A stretch of DNA of 9,787 nucleotides from Deltaproteobacteria bacterium (GTDB taxonomy: Bacteria > Desulfobacterota > Desulfobulbia > Desulfobulbales > SURF-16): the NCBI GenBank assembly GCA_029939635.1, contig JAOZSN010000113.1:1-9787 (forward strand). The letters run 5' to 3'. The notes under the pieces are model-generated. The model saw only the letters and a list, made by a program, of their open reading frames with translations, was not told where the DNA came from and made no database searches. A program made the translations under genes and the position numbers. Positions 1 to 6,343 of this stretch are shown one piece after another (the first letter of the stretch is position 1; every line of letters begins with the position of its first letter).

Positions 1-1247
1 CTAATCTTCTCAATAAGTCCGGTGGTAGAAAAAGTTCCAACAAATTCGATAGTCTTCACCTGTCCCCCATCTGCCAGAACCTCTTTGGCCCCGACGATCT
101 GGTCAATTGGCCAGTCTGCACCTTTGATCAGCACGTCAGGTTGCAGGGTGGTAATGAGATGTAGTGGCGTATCGTCACCAAAGAGCACCACATAATCAAC
201 ACAGCCCAAGGCAGCCAACACCCGTGCCCGGCTTGCCTCATTATTCATGGGGCGATCCGGGCCCTTGATGGAACGGATTGAGGCATCGTCGTTAAGGCCA
301 ATTACCAGCAGATCGCCCTGGCGACGGGCTGCCTCCAGGTAGGAGACATGGCCTTCATGGAGGATGTCAAAACAGCCGTTGGTAAAAACCACCTTACGAT
401 TGATCTGTTTTTGTCGTTCCAGGATCGTGTGCAGGGTAGGCAGGATGAGTATCTTGCCCTGGTCTGGTTGGTTATACGGGCTGGGGCCAATGGTGTTGAA
501 GCGTGATCTAACCTCATCCAGCTGATCTGTATCGAGTGGAGTGCCATGCCACACCTCCTCCTCACCAGCCTCAGCCAGGATAGTGCCATCCGGTGCCACA
601 ATCATGGAATGGCCTCCAAACACGGTGCCATTTTGCTCTCCAACCCGGTTGCAGGCCACCACGTAGAGTTGGTTTTCAATGGCCCTGGCCTGGATTAACA
701 GGCGCCAGTGCGCAATGCGAGCCAGGGGCCATTCCGCACTTATGAGAAGCATAGTGGCTCCCCATCTCGCCTGTTGCCGCACCAGTTCTGGAAAGCGCAG
801 GTCAAAGCAGACTAGACCGGCCAGAAAGGGATGGCTGTTGGACATGGGCTGCAGGGCTAAGGCGGCCTGGAAATGATCTGGTTCTGCCATGGGGGCAAAG
901 AGATGCTGTTTGTCATAGCGGCCAATGATACCGCTGCCATCCACCACAAAGAGACTATTATAGGTTTGGCCATTATCTTTTGCAGGCAGGCTACCAGCCA
1001 GCAGGTAGTCATGGTGCTGGGCCAGGTTTTGCAAGGAGTTGAGTAGTGTCGCTGTCTGGGCACATTGGCCGGGCAGATCAGTAAAATTGATGCCTTGGCC
1101 CCATAGCTCCGGCAGGACAATAACAGCTCCTGCCGGCGGTTCCAGCTCCGTCAGGGCGCTGTTGATTTTGGTGAGCATGGTATCTGGTTCAGTTATATCG
1201 AGTTGCAGAAAGGCGGCAAAGGGGGGAAGGGTCGCAGGGCGGGTCAT
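1..1247 (-). CDS. Nitrilase-family amidohydrolase fused to heptose-1-phosphate adenylyltransferase (RfaE2/HldE-C type), 3' end missing
   Basis: One uninterrupted frame gives 415 residues from the ATG at 1247 to the window edge. Residues 10-255 are a carbon-nitrogen hydrolase of the Nit2/omega-amidase (YafV-like) type: the triad is visible as E47 (LPELWG), K113 (YDKQHLF) and C147 (GLVCFDLRFPEL), followed by the family block ARAIENQLYVVACNRVG (187-203). Residues 264-415 are an RfaE2 nucleotidyltransferase: VFTNGCFDILHEGH (287-300, with HxGH at 297-300), SIKGPDRPMN (326-335), LIKGADWP (373-380) and the terminal STTGLIEKI (407-415). RfaE2 activates D-glycero-beta-D-manno-heptose 1-phosphate with ATP to ADP-heptose for LPS inner core. 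RfaE2 is usually free or fused to the RfaE1 kinase, not to an amidase. The linker (about 256-283) has no stop and no plausible internal start. A weak GGTGA lies 5-9 nt upstream of the ATG. The codon after I415 starts AG, so the protein continues past the edge. The amidase substrate is unknown. Confidence 0.9.
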   Translation of the reverse strand, partial: MTRPATLPPFAAFLQLDITEPDTMLTKINSALTELEPPAGAVIVLPELWGQGINFTDLPGQCAQTATLLNSLQNLAQHHDYLLAGSLPAKDNGQTYNSLFVVDGSGIIGRYDKQHLFAPMAEPDHFQAALALQPMSNSHPFLAGLVCFDLRFPELVRQQARWGATMLLISAEWPLARIAHWRLLIQARAIENQLYVVACNRVGEQNGTVFGGHSMIVAPDGTILAEAGEEEVWHGTPLDTDQLDEVRSRFNTIGPSPYNQPDQGKILILPTLHTILERQKQINRKVVFTNGCFDILHEGHVSYLEAARRQGDLLVIGLNDDASIRSIKGPDRPMNNEASRARVLAALGCVDYVVLFGDDTPLHLITTLQPDVLIKGADWPIDQIVGAKEVLADGGQVKTIEFVGTFSTTGLIEKI

Positions 1248-1361
1248 ATATCACCAGGATAAAAAAAGAGGGATTGTCTCAAATCTCAAGAATGCGCTAA
1301 CTTACCAGAATATGGCAGAAATGAGAAGAGTTGGGTGGTGAAAATTTCTCTGTCCTCACCC

Positions 1362-1390
1362 TTGACTTTGCCGGAATGCTGGGGTAGTTT
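1362..1390 (+). promoter_or_regulatory. Possible sigma70 promoter for the PhoU-like/PiT unit
   Basis: TTGACT (1362-1367) is a near-consensus -35 hexamer, followed after 17 nt by TAGTTT (1385-1390), which matches the -10 consensus at only three positions. It lies about 40 nt upstream of the PhoU-like start, in the divergent gap 1248-1432. The alternative AT-rich word TATTAT (1415-1420) abuts the ribosome binding site and is too close to the start to be the -10. No Pho box was recognised. This is a weak call. Confidence 0.25.
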
Positions 1391-1432
1391 CGCACCATCT
1401 CTGTATACCGCAGATATTATAAGGAGAATTGC

Positions 1433-2104
1433 ATGGCAATTATTTCAGATATGCTGGGGAAATCCCCCATTGGCCAGCTGGTGGAGCATGCCAAAAAGGT
1501 CCATGAGTGTGTTGAGCAGGTCAGACCGCTCCTGAATGCACTTATTGCTGAAGATTATGAGCGTATTCGCTATCTGCAGGATAAGGTCTCAAAGATAGAG
1601 TATGAGGCGGATCTGCTTAAACATGATATTCGTCAAAACTTACCACGCCGGTATTTTTTGCCGGTAAATCGTGAAGAGCTTGATGGCTTTCTGCAATGCC
1701 AGGAGAAGATGGCTGATTATGCCGAGGATTTTTCTGTTATCCTCATGATTCGGAAAACCAAGCTCCATCCTAATTTGCATGAGGGGTTCTTAGGTTTTGT
1801 GGATCAGATTTTTCAGGTGAGTGGCAACTTGCTTGCCGCAGCAGTTGAGTTTCGTTCCCTGGCCGAGGTTTCCTTCCGGGGTGCTGAGGCACGTATGGTG
1901 TTGGGCCATATTGAGACATTAGGTGAGGAGGAGTGGAAGGCTGATCGTTTGGCTCGAGAGCTCTCGATGCAGATGTACAAGCTTGAGGATGAGGTGGGTG
2001 CCATATCCATCATGTTTTACGAAAAGATGCTCTTGAAGCTCTCCGCCATTGCCAATGAGGCAGAAAATGCCGGTGATTATTTACGGGCAATGATTGATAA
2101 GTAG
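1433..2104 (+). CDS. PhoU-like DUF47 (TIGR00153-type) protein, partner of the phosphate permease
   Basis: This 223-residue, all-helical, acidic protein matches the DUF47/TIGR00153 family (E. coli YkaA-like), cytoplasmic relatives of PhoU that bind metal clusters and are thought to regulate PiT permeases. Visible family features are the charged helix EYEADLLKHDIR (56-67), DYAEDF (95-100), EEEWKADRLARELS (165-178) and the C-terminal FYEKMLLKLSAIANEAENAG (195-214). The acidic residues in these blocks are the expected metal ligands. Length is normal for the family. The start is well supported: AAGGAG (1421-1426) lies 6 nt before the ATG. It is followed 179 nt later, on the same strand, by the PiT permease, which is the usual arrangement. 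The regulatory role is inferred from family and neighbour; it is not the PstSCAB-associated PhoU, and no pst genes are present here. Confidence 0.9.
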   Translation: MAIISDMLGKSPIGQLVEHAKKVHECVEQVRPLLNALIAEDYERIRYLQDKVSKIEYEADLLKHDIRQNLPRRYFLPVNREELDGFLQCQEKMADYAEDFSVILMIRKTKLHPNLHEGFLGFVDQIFQVSGNLLAAAVEFRSLAEVSFRGAEARMVLGHIETLGEEEWKADRLARELSMQMYKLEDEVGAISIMFYEKMLLKLSAIANEAENAGDYLRAMIDK

Positions 2105-2110
2105 ATCAAG

Positions 2111-2225
2111 GAATAGAGGAGTTAAAGAAATAAAGAATGAAAGGAAGAGGTTTTTTTATTATGTAGGCACCTTCCACCTTCTTTATTGCTCTTATTCTCT
2201 ATTTCTTTACTTCTAAAAAAACCTC
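2111..2225. repeat. Palindromic repeat element in the PhoU-like/pit gap
   Basis: Two sets of inverted repeats occupy this gap. TAAAGAAATAAAGAAT (2123-2138) pairs with 2194-2209 at 15 of 16 positions, and GAGGTTTTTTTA (2147-2158) pairs perfectly with 2214-2225. The two pairings interleave (left arms A then B, right arms A' then B'), so a single simple hairpin cannot hold both. The arms consist of near-repeating purine words such as AAAGAAAT, AAAGAATG and AAAGGAAG. No coding potential was seen. It could act as an attenuator between the two genes or be a selfish short repeat. Confidence 0.6.
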
Positions 2226-2283
2226 CAACGGCCTGCTATAGCCCTTAGTCGGCACTGGTCGTGCACATTGACTAGGAATAACT

Positions 2284-3600
2284 ATGGATTTTGTCACCAT
2301 AACAATTATCATCACCGGTTGCATCGGTCTCTACATGGCGTGGAATATTGGTGCCAATGATGTGGCCAACTCCATGGCCGATGCCGTGGGTTCCAAGGCT
2401 CTGTCCATCAAGCAAGCGGTTATTCTGGCCGGCATCTGTGAGCTAGCTGGTGCTGTGTTGGTGGGTTCCAGTGTTACCAATACAGTGCGCAAGGGTATTG
2501 TTGATCCTGCCTATCTTGCTAACATGCCTGGGCTGCGTGAGGGGGAGGCTGCTGCCATTCTGGTGCTTGGTATGGCGGCTGCCCTGCTCTGTGCTGCCAT
2601 TTGGCTTAACTTTGCCACAATTATTGGCATGCCGGTCTCTACCACCCATTCCATTGTTGGGGCAGTGGCTGGTTTTGGTGTGGTTGCAGCAGGTGTTGAT
2701 GCGGTTAACTGGGGCAAGATGGGCCAGATCGTTGCCTCCTGGTTTATCTCACCGGTTGCTGGTGGTGTCTGTGCCTTTTTTCTTTTTAAATTTATCAGTC
2801 GAAAAATTTTAGGTCGTACACGGCCAGCCCGGGCCGCTATTATCTATATGCCGGCCATCTGTTTCCTGCTTACTCTGGTGGTCAGTCTGGCCACCATCTA
2901 TAAGGGCCTCAAACACGTAACTGGTGATATCCCCTGGTTCACCGATCAGGTGGCCTTAGGCTTCTCCATTGGCCTATCTGTTTTGGTTGCCATTGGCTCT
3001 CGGTTTTATGCCCTGGCCAAGCTTAAGGCCATGAAGGATAAACCTATCTCCGCCCAGTTGGAGGCCGTGGAGAGTGCCTTTGTGCCCCTGGTGATTGTCA
3101 GCTCCTGTGCGGTGGCCTTTGCCCATGGTGCCAATGACGTGGCCAATGCGGTGGGACCTTTTGCCGCCATTGTTAATATCGTGCAGACCGGTGATATCAG
3201 TATGAAGGTGGATGTGCCCATCTGGATACTGTGCTTAGGTGGTGGCGGTATTGTCATTGGCCTGGCCACTTACGGCTACCGGGTCATGGCCACCGTGGGT
3301 ACCAAGATTACCGAGATCACTCCCTCCCGTGGAGTGGCGGCAGATATTGCTGCCACCGCAACAGTGCTTGTCTGCACCAGACTCGCTCTGCCCGTCTCCA
3401 CCACCCATACCTTGGTGGGTGCCATCATGGGTATTGGTCTGGCTCGAGGTTTGGGTGGTATTGATCGTTCTGTGACCAAGAGTATTTTTACCTCCTGGTT
3501 CGTCACCGTACCAGCAGCGGCCATTCTTTCCATCGTCCTCTTTATTATAGGCCATTATTTTTTCCTGGAAATGCTCATCATGGAGTTGGTAGGAAAATAA
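2284..3600 (+). CDS. pit: PiT-family inorganic phosphate permease
   Basis: A 438-residue inner-membrane protein of the inorganic phosphate transporter (PiT, PF01384) family, which imports metal-phosphate complexes or phosphate driven by an ion gradient. The family's internal duplication is plain: GANDVANS (23-30) in the N-terminal half and HGANDVAN (281-288) in the C-terminal half, each followed by a PVSTTH signature (117-122 and 370-375). About ten to twelve hydrophobic segments are spread through the chain, with a polar central stretch (about 241-265). Length is usual for bacterial PiT proteins. AGGAAT (2274-2279) precedes the ATG at good spacing. It follows the PhoU-like gene on the same strand and is closed by the hairpin at 3622-3672. 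Whether it moves phosphate, sulfate or another oxyanion in vivo cannot be settled from sequence, though phosphate is most likely. Confidence 0.95.
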   Translation: MDFVTITIIITGCIGLYMAWNIGANDVANSMADAVGSKALSIKQAVILAGICELAGAVLVGSSVTNTVRKGIVDPAYLANMPGLREGEAAAILVLGMAAALLCAAIWLNFATIIGMPVSTTHSIVGAVAGFGVVAAGVDAVNWGKMGQIVASWFISPVAGGVCAFFLFKFISRKILGRTRPARAAIIYMPAICFLLTLVVSLATIYKGLKHVTGDIPWFTDQVALGFSIGLSVLVAIGSRFYALAKLKAMKDKPISAQLEAVESAFVPLVIVSSCAVAFAHGANDVANAVGPFAAIVNIVQTGDISMKVDVPIWILCLGGGGIVIGLATYGYRVMATVGTKITEITPSRGVAADIAATATVLVCTRLALPVSTTHTLVGAIMGIGLARGLGGIDRSVTKSIFTSWFVTVPAAAILSIVLFIIGHYFFLEMLIMELVGK

Positions 3601-3621
3601 AGAGCTGGTTTGGCTGTATAA

Positions 3622-3672
3622 AAAAATGGGGGTCATGTTCCGCTTACGTATCGGAACATGACCCCCATTTTT
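3622..3672. terminator. Bidirectional hairpin terminator between convergent pit and selD
   Basis: A perfect 21-bp stem (3622-3642 with 3652-3672) surrounds a 9-nt loop that contains the palindrome TACGTA. The stem begins with AAAAA and ends with TTTTT, so either strand yields a hairpin with a U-rich 3' side, suiting the convergent ends of pit (stop 3600) and selD (stop 3692). The stem length and its core ATGGGGGTCATGTTCCG are unusual for a plain terminator and resemble REP-type mobile palindromes. Confidence 0.8.
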
Positions 3673-3691
3673 GTTTGGTTGGCAGATTGGC

Positions 3692-4723
3692 TCAGTTTAG
3701 CTGAATGATGCCAGCCTCGCCTTGCTGCACCTTGCCGATCACCACACATTCATACTGGTAGTCTGTTGCCTGGATTTGTGTCTGGATTTGGGCCATATTT
3801 ACAGCTGGAGCGGCAATGAGCAGGCCGCCCGAGGTTTGTGGGTCAGTGAGGATGAGTTCCATGACGTCACCGCTAGGCCGGGCAGAGCGCAGCCATTTCT
3901 GATAAAATTTTAGATTTTTATGACCACCCTCAGGGATCAGGCCCATATTGGCAAATTCTCGGCTCTGGTCCAGCAGGGGGATGGTGGCGCTGTTGATCTG
4001 GATTGTGGTCTTGGCCCCCATGGCCATCTCGTGTAGATGACCCAGCAGCCCAAAGCCGGTGATGTCTGTGCAGGCATGGGCCAGACCGGCCATGGCCTCA
4101 CTGCAGGTCTTGTTAAGGGTTGCCATGCACTGGGTCATTCTCTCCTCCACTTCCACCCCTGCTAGCTCACCCTTCAGGGCAGTGGAGAGGATACCAGTCC
4201 CCAGTGGTTTGGTGAGCAATAGGAGATCGCCGGGCCTGGCGCCGGAGTTAAGCAGCACGTGTTCTGGATGGACGGTGCCGGTGACCGACAGGCCATATTT
4301 AAGTTCGTCATCTTCCACCGAATGGCCACCCACCAGCAAGGCCCCAGCCTCGTTCATCATGTCCAGCCCACCGCGTAAAATATCGTGCAGGATGGATTTG
4401 TCCATGGTCTGGATGGGAAAACCCACCAGGTTCATGGCCAGGATGGGTTTTCCACCCATGGCATAGACATCACTGAGGGCATTGGCGGCGGCAATACGAC
4501 CAAAATTATAGGGATCATCAACAATGGGGGTAAAAAAATCCACTGTCTGGATGAGGGCGGTGTCGTCATTCAGACGGAACACCCCGGCATCATCATAGCC
4601 ATCCGCACCCACAATGAGGTCGGGGTGGGTGGGTAAGTGTAATCCACAGAGAATAGAGTCCAGGTCCCCTGGACTTATCTTGGCCGCTCAACCAGCGGCT
4701 TTAACGGTACTTGTCAGTTTCAT
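3692..4723 (-). CDS. selD: Selenide, water dikinase with selenocysteine at the active site (UGA read-through)
   Basis: SelD makes selenophosphate from selenide and ATP, the selenium donor for selenocysteyl-tRNA and 2-selenouridine. Starting at the ATG at 4723 the frame gives 343 residues, the family's normal length, if the TGA at 4690-4688 is read as selenocysteine (residue 12). The context AAGUAAKISPGD puts U12 where E. coli SelD has its catalytic Cys17, with K15 matching Lys20. Other family blocks are GADGYDDAG (39-47), VDFFTPIVDDP (61-71), LSDVYAMGG (83-91), GGHSVEDDELKYG (132-144), DITGFGLLGHL (220-230) and TDPQTSGG (293-300). A start at 4612 (GTG, V38) would give a truncated, inactive enzyme and should be avoided. 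No Shine-Dalgarno sequence is visible; the repeat 4731-4833 ends 7 nt before the start. It probably shares a transcript with gpsA upstream. Confidence 0.95.
4657..4690 (-). promoter_or_regulatory. Bacterial SECIS-like element with the recoded UGA of selD
   Basis: On the minus strand the TGA (4690-4688) is followed by 12 nt and then a hairpin of 8 bp (AGTCCAGG at 4675-4668 with CCTGGACT at 4664-4657) closed by a GGA loop. Bacterial SECIS elements lie inside the coding region right after UGA and present a small G-containing apical loop at about this distance to SelB. The fit in position and shape is good; SelB binding is inferred. Confidence 0.8.
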
Positions 4724-4730
4724 GGTGAAA

Positions 4731-4833
4731 ACAGTTGTCAGTTACCAGCTGCCAGTAGTCAGTTACATGGTGGTATCAAAATTCAAGATTATTCTATTGA
4801 ACTGAAAACCGGCAACTGGCTACTGACAACTGT
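4731..4833. repeat. Imperfect inverted repeat filling the gpsA-selD gap
   Basis: The 34-nt left arm (4731-4764) and right arm (4800-4833, reverse complement) agree at 28 of 34 positions, starting with an identical ACAGTTGTCAGT. The loop is 35 nt and AT-rich. Within each arm short words recur (CAGTTACCAG, CAGTAGTCAG). The element covers 103 of the 112 nt between the gpsA stop and the selD start, leaving no room for a normal ribosome binding site. Function unknown; it could form a hairpin in the gpsA-selD mRNA. Confidence 0.75.
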
Positions 4834-4835
4834 AG

Positions 4836-5858
4836 TTAGAATTCATCTTCTTGCTTTTGGCTTCGCGCCAGCAGAGCGTGGACGGCTACGGCGCAGGATT
4901 TATTGTCGTATAATACTTGGTGCATCTGATCCAGTATGGGCATCTCCACCTTGTGGTGCTGAGCCAGGTTCCAGGCCGAGTGGGTGGTTTTTACCCCTTC
5001 TGCCACCATCTCCATGTCGTCGAGGATCTGTTTGAGGGGCTGGCCTTTGCCTAGTTTATAGCCCACGGTACGGTTACGGCTCAGCTCGCCGGTACAGGTG
5101 AGGACCAGATCTCCCATGCCACCTAGGCCTGAAAAGGTCAGGGGTGAGGCCCCCATCTTTACGCCAAGTCTGGTAATTTCAGCCAGACCACGGGTAACCA
5201 AGGCAGCTCTGGTGTTGGTACCATAGCCCAGGCCGTCACTGATTCCAGCCGCAATGGCGATGGGGTTTTTTAGCGCCCCACCTAATTCCAGGCCAATACG
5301 GTCGCTGGAGGTGTAGACCCGGAAGAAATCAGTGCCAAAAAGTGCCTGTATGGTTGTGGCTGTTTCTTTATCCTGGGCTGCCACAGTGACGGCGGTGGGG
5401 ATACCTGCTGCCACCTCTTTGGCAAAGCTGGGGCCAGAGAGTACTGCTGGTCGACCATGGCGCTTGCTTTGGCGTAATTCATCCAGGAATACCTGGGTCA
5501 TGGTAAGCAGGGATTCATTCTCAATACCCTTGGTGGCCGAGATGATAATAGCATCTTCGGTCATATGGCTGGTTATCTGTTGAAAGACGGTGCGGGTAAC
5601 ATGGGATGGTACGGCCATGACAATAACGTTCTTATCGTCGAGGGCCTCAGCCAGGTCGCTGGTGGCGATCAGGGTGTCTGCCAGGGGGAAACCGGCTAGG
5701 TAGCGTTTGTTTTCTTGGTTGGTTAGGATGGCGGCGACATGTTCGGGGCTATGTCCCCACAGGGAAACCTGGTGTCCTTTATCACTTAACAGTTTAGCTA
5801 GGGCTGTGCCCCAGCTGCCTGCCCCGATGACGGCAATTTTGTTGCTATGTGTAGTCAT
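4836..5858 (-). CDS. gpsA: NAD(P)-dependent glycerol-3-phosphate dehydrogenase
   Basis: GpsA reduces dihydroxyacetone phosphate to sn-glycerol 3-phosphate in the cytoplasm, feeding phospholipid synthesis. The 340-residue form has the N-terminal dinucleotide-binding loop VIGAGSWGTALA (10-21), SATKG (107-111, K110), SGPSFAKEV (141-149), and the catalytic block LGGALKNPIAIAAG (192-205, K198), then FSGLGGMGDLVLTCTG (242-257) and the C-terminal VAEGVKTT. The frame stays open upstream to an ATG at 6026, which would add 56 residues rich in N, T, P and Q; that extension is not family-like and reads through a C/A-rich leader and one end of the element at 5959-6138, so the ATG at 5858 is preferred. No Shine-Dalgarno sequence precedes it. 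selD follows 112 nt later on the same strand. Confidence 0.95.
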   Translation of the reverse strand: MTTHSNKIAVIGAGSWGTALAKLLSDKGHQVSLWGHSPEHVAAILTNQENKRYLAGFPLADTLIATSDLAEALDDKNVIVMAVPSHVTRTVFQQITSHMTEDAIIISATKGIENESLLTMTQVFLDELRQSKRHGRPAVLSGPSFAKEVAAGIPTAVTVAAQDKETATTIQALFGTDFFRVYTSSDRIGLELGGALKNPIAIAAGISDGLGYGTNTRAALVTRGLAEITRLGVKMGASPLTFSGLGGMGDLVLTCTGELSRNRTVGYKLGKGQPLKQILDDMEMVAEGVKTTHSAWNLAQHHKVEMPILDQMHQVLYDNKSCAVAVHALLARSQKQEDEF

Positions 5859-5958
5859 GTCATAAATGTACTGTATTTGTTGGGTGGTGTTAAGGGAAAA
5901 GGGGTTGGTGCTTGGTTGGTTGGTTGTATTTGTGTTTGTTTGTGGTTGAGGGTAGTTC
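5859..5958 (-). other. C/A-rich gpsA leader; G/T-rich on the plus strand
   Basis: This 100-nt stretch before the gpsA start reads on the mRNA strand as an almost G-free run of CAA, ACC and ACA words, for example CAACCAACCAACCAAGC. Such a leader would be unstructured and lacks a Shine-Dalgarno sequence. The plus strand carries closely spaced GG and GGG runs (from 5882), such as GGTTGGTGCTTGGTTGG (5903-5919), which could fold as a two-tetrad G-quadruplex. Promoter not identified. Confidence 0.4.
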
Positions 5959-6138
5959 GGGTGGGGAGGAACTGTCTTTTCGGCTAGGGACACCTCTTTC
6001 CTTGTTTTTCTAAGCTTACTGCACAAAAAAGACGATCACGCGCTTCGCTGCTGATTTTTGGTACCTTTTTTCTTCCGTTCGCCAAGAAAAAGCTACAGAA
6101 AGCGCTGAATACGCCGAAAAGACAGCTCCTTCCCACCC
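5959..6138. mobile_element. MITE-like 180-bp element with 26-bp terminal inverted repeats
   Basis: The ends 5959-5984 and 6113-6138 are inverted copies agreeing at 24 of 26 positions (shared core GCCGAAAAGACAG). The pentamer TAGTT lies at 5953-5957 and again at 6139-6143, a candidate target-site duplication if one extra C at 5958 is allowed. The interior has no convincing gene but holds a hairpin (TTTTTCTT 6067-6074 with AAGAAAAA 6084-6091, 9-nt loop). This is the form of a non-autonomous miniature transposable element; no transposase is in the window and the family is not recognised. Confidence 0.6.
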
Positions 6139-6343
6139 TAGTTGCTCGTCCCGCCACCAAGCTTCGTAGTAATAGTTCGACAACCCCGAGACGGCGCGTC
6201 GTTTGTCGTTCGAGGAGGGAAGGGAATCACCCCTCCCACCGGCGGCATACCACGAATAAAGTGGCCATGTTTCACTAACACCAGCATGCCACAAAATCAT
6301 ATTGCTATTTGAGGAAATGATCAACAGGTGGTAAAGAGGACAG
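6139..6343. other. Unassigned divergent gap upstream of the U32 gene
   Basis: No gene could be supported in these 205 nt. Features seen: a nested imperfect hairpin around 6178-6206 (outer CGACAA/TTGTCG, inner GACG/CGTC); a bulged hairpin with GTGG-CATG arms near 6261-6292; and a 49-codon minus-strand reading frame (6287 to 6138) whose stop codon lies in the TAGTT flank of the MITE-like element. The U32 promoter probably lies here but no clear -35/-10 pair was found. Confidence 0.35.

Noticed and set aside
302..601. 99-codon minus-strand frame in another phase of the fusion gene
   Set aside because: It is a shadow frame; the fusion frame carries continuous conserved motifs of both families.
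1..1247. Reading the fusion as glutamine-dependent NAD synthetase
   Set aside because: The C-terminal domain has the RfaE2 HxGH and STTGLIEKI motifs, not the NadE P-loop.
2249..2265. Sigma54-like promoter (GGCAC and GC with correct spacing) upstream of pit
   Set aside because: The implied transcription start near 2276 would fall inside the ribosome binding site of pit, and the -12 half is poor.
3235..3636. 133-codon minus-strand frame opposite pit
   Set aside because: It is antisense to conserved PiT coding sequence and has low-complexity composition.
3692..4612. selD as a 306-residue gene starting at 4612
   Set aside because: This GTG start omits the catalytic Sec/Lys segment; the frame continues upstream through a TGA with family-conserved sequence.
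1330..5889. GTTGGGTGGTG found at 1330-1340 and 5879-5889
   Set aside because: An 11-nt match is expected by chance several times in a window of this size.
5859..6026. 56-residue N-terminal extension of GpsA
   Set aside because: It is low in complexity, lies outside the family length, and runs through the C/A-rich leader and one end of the MITE-like element.
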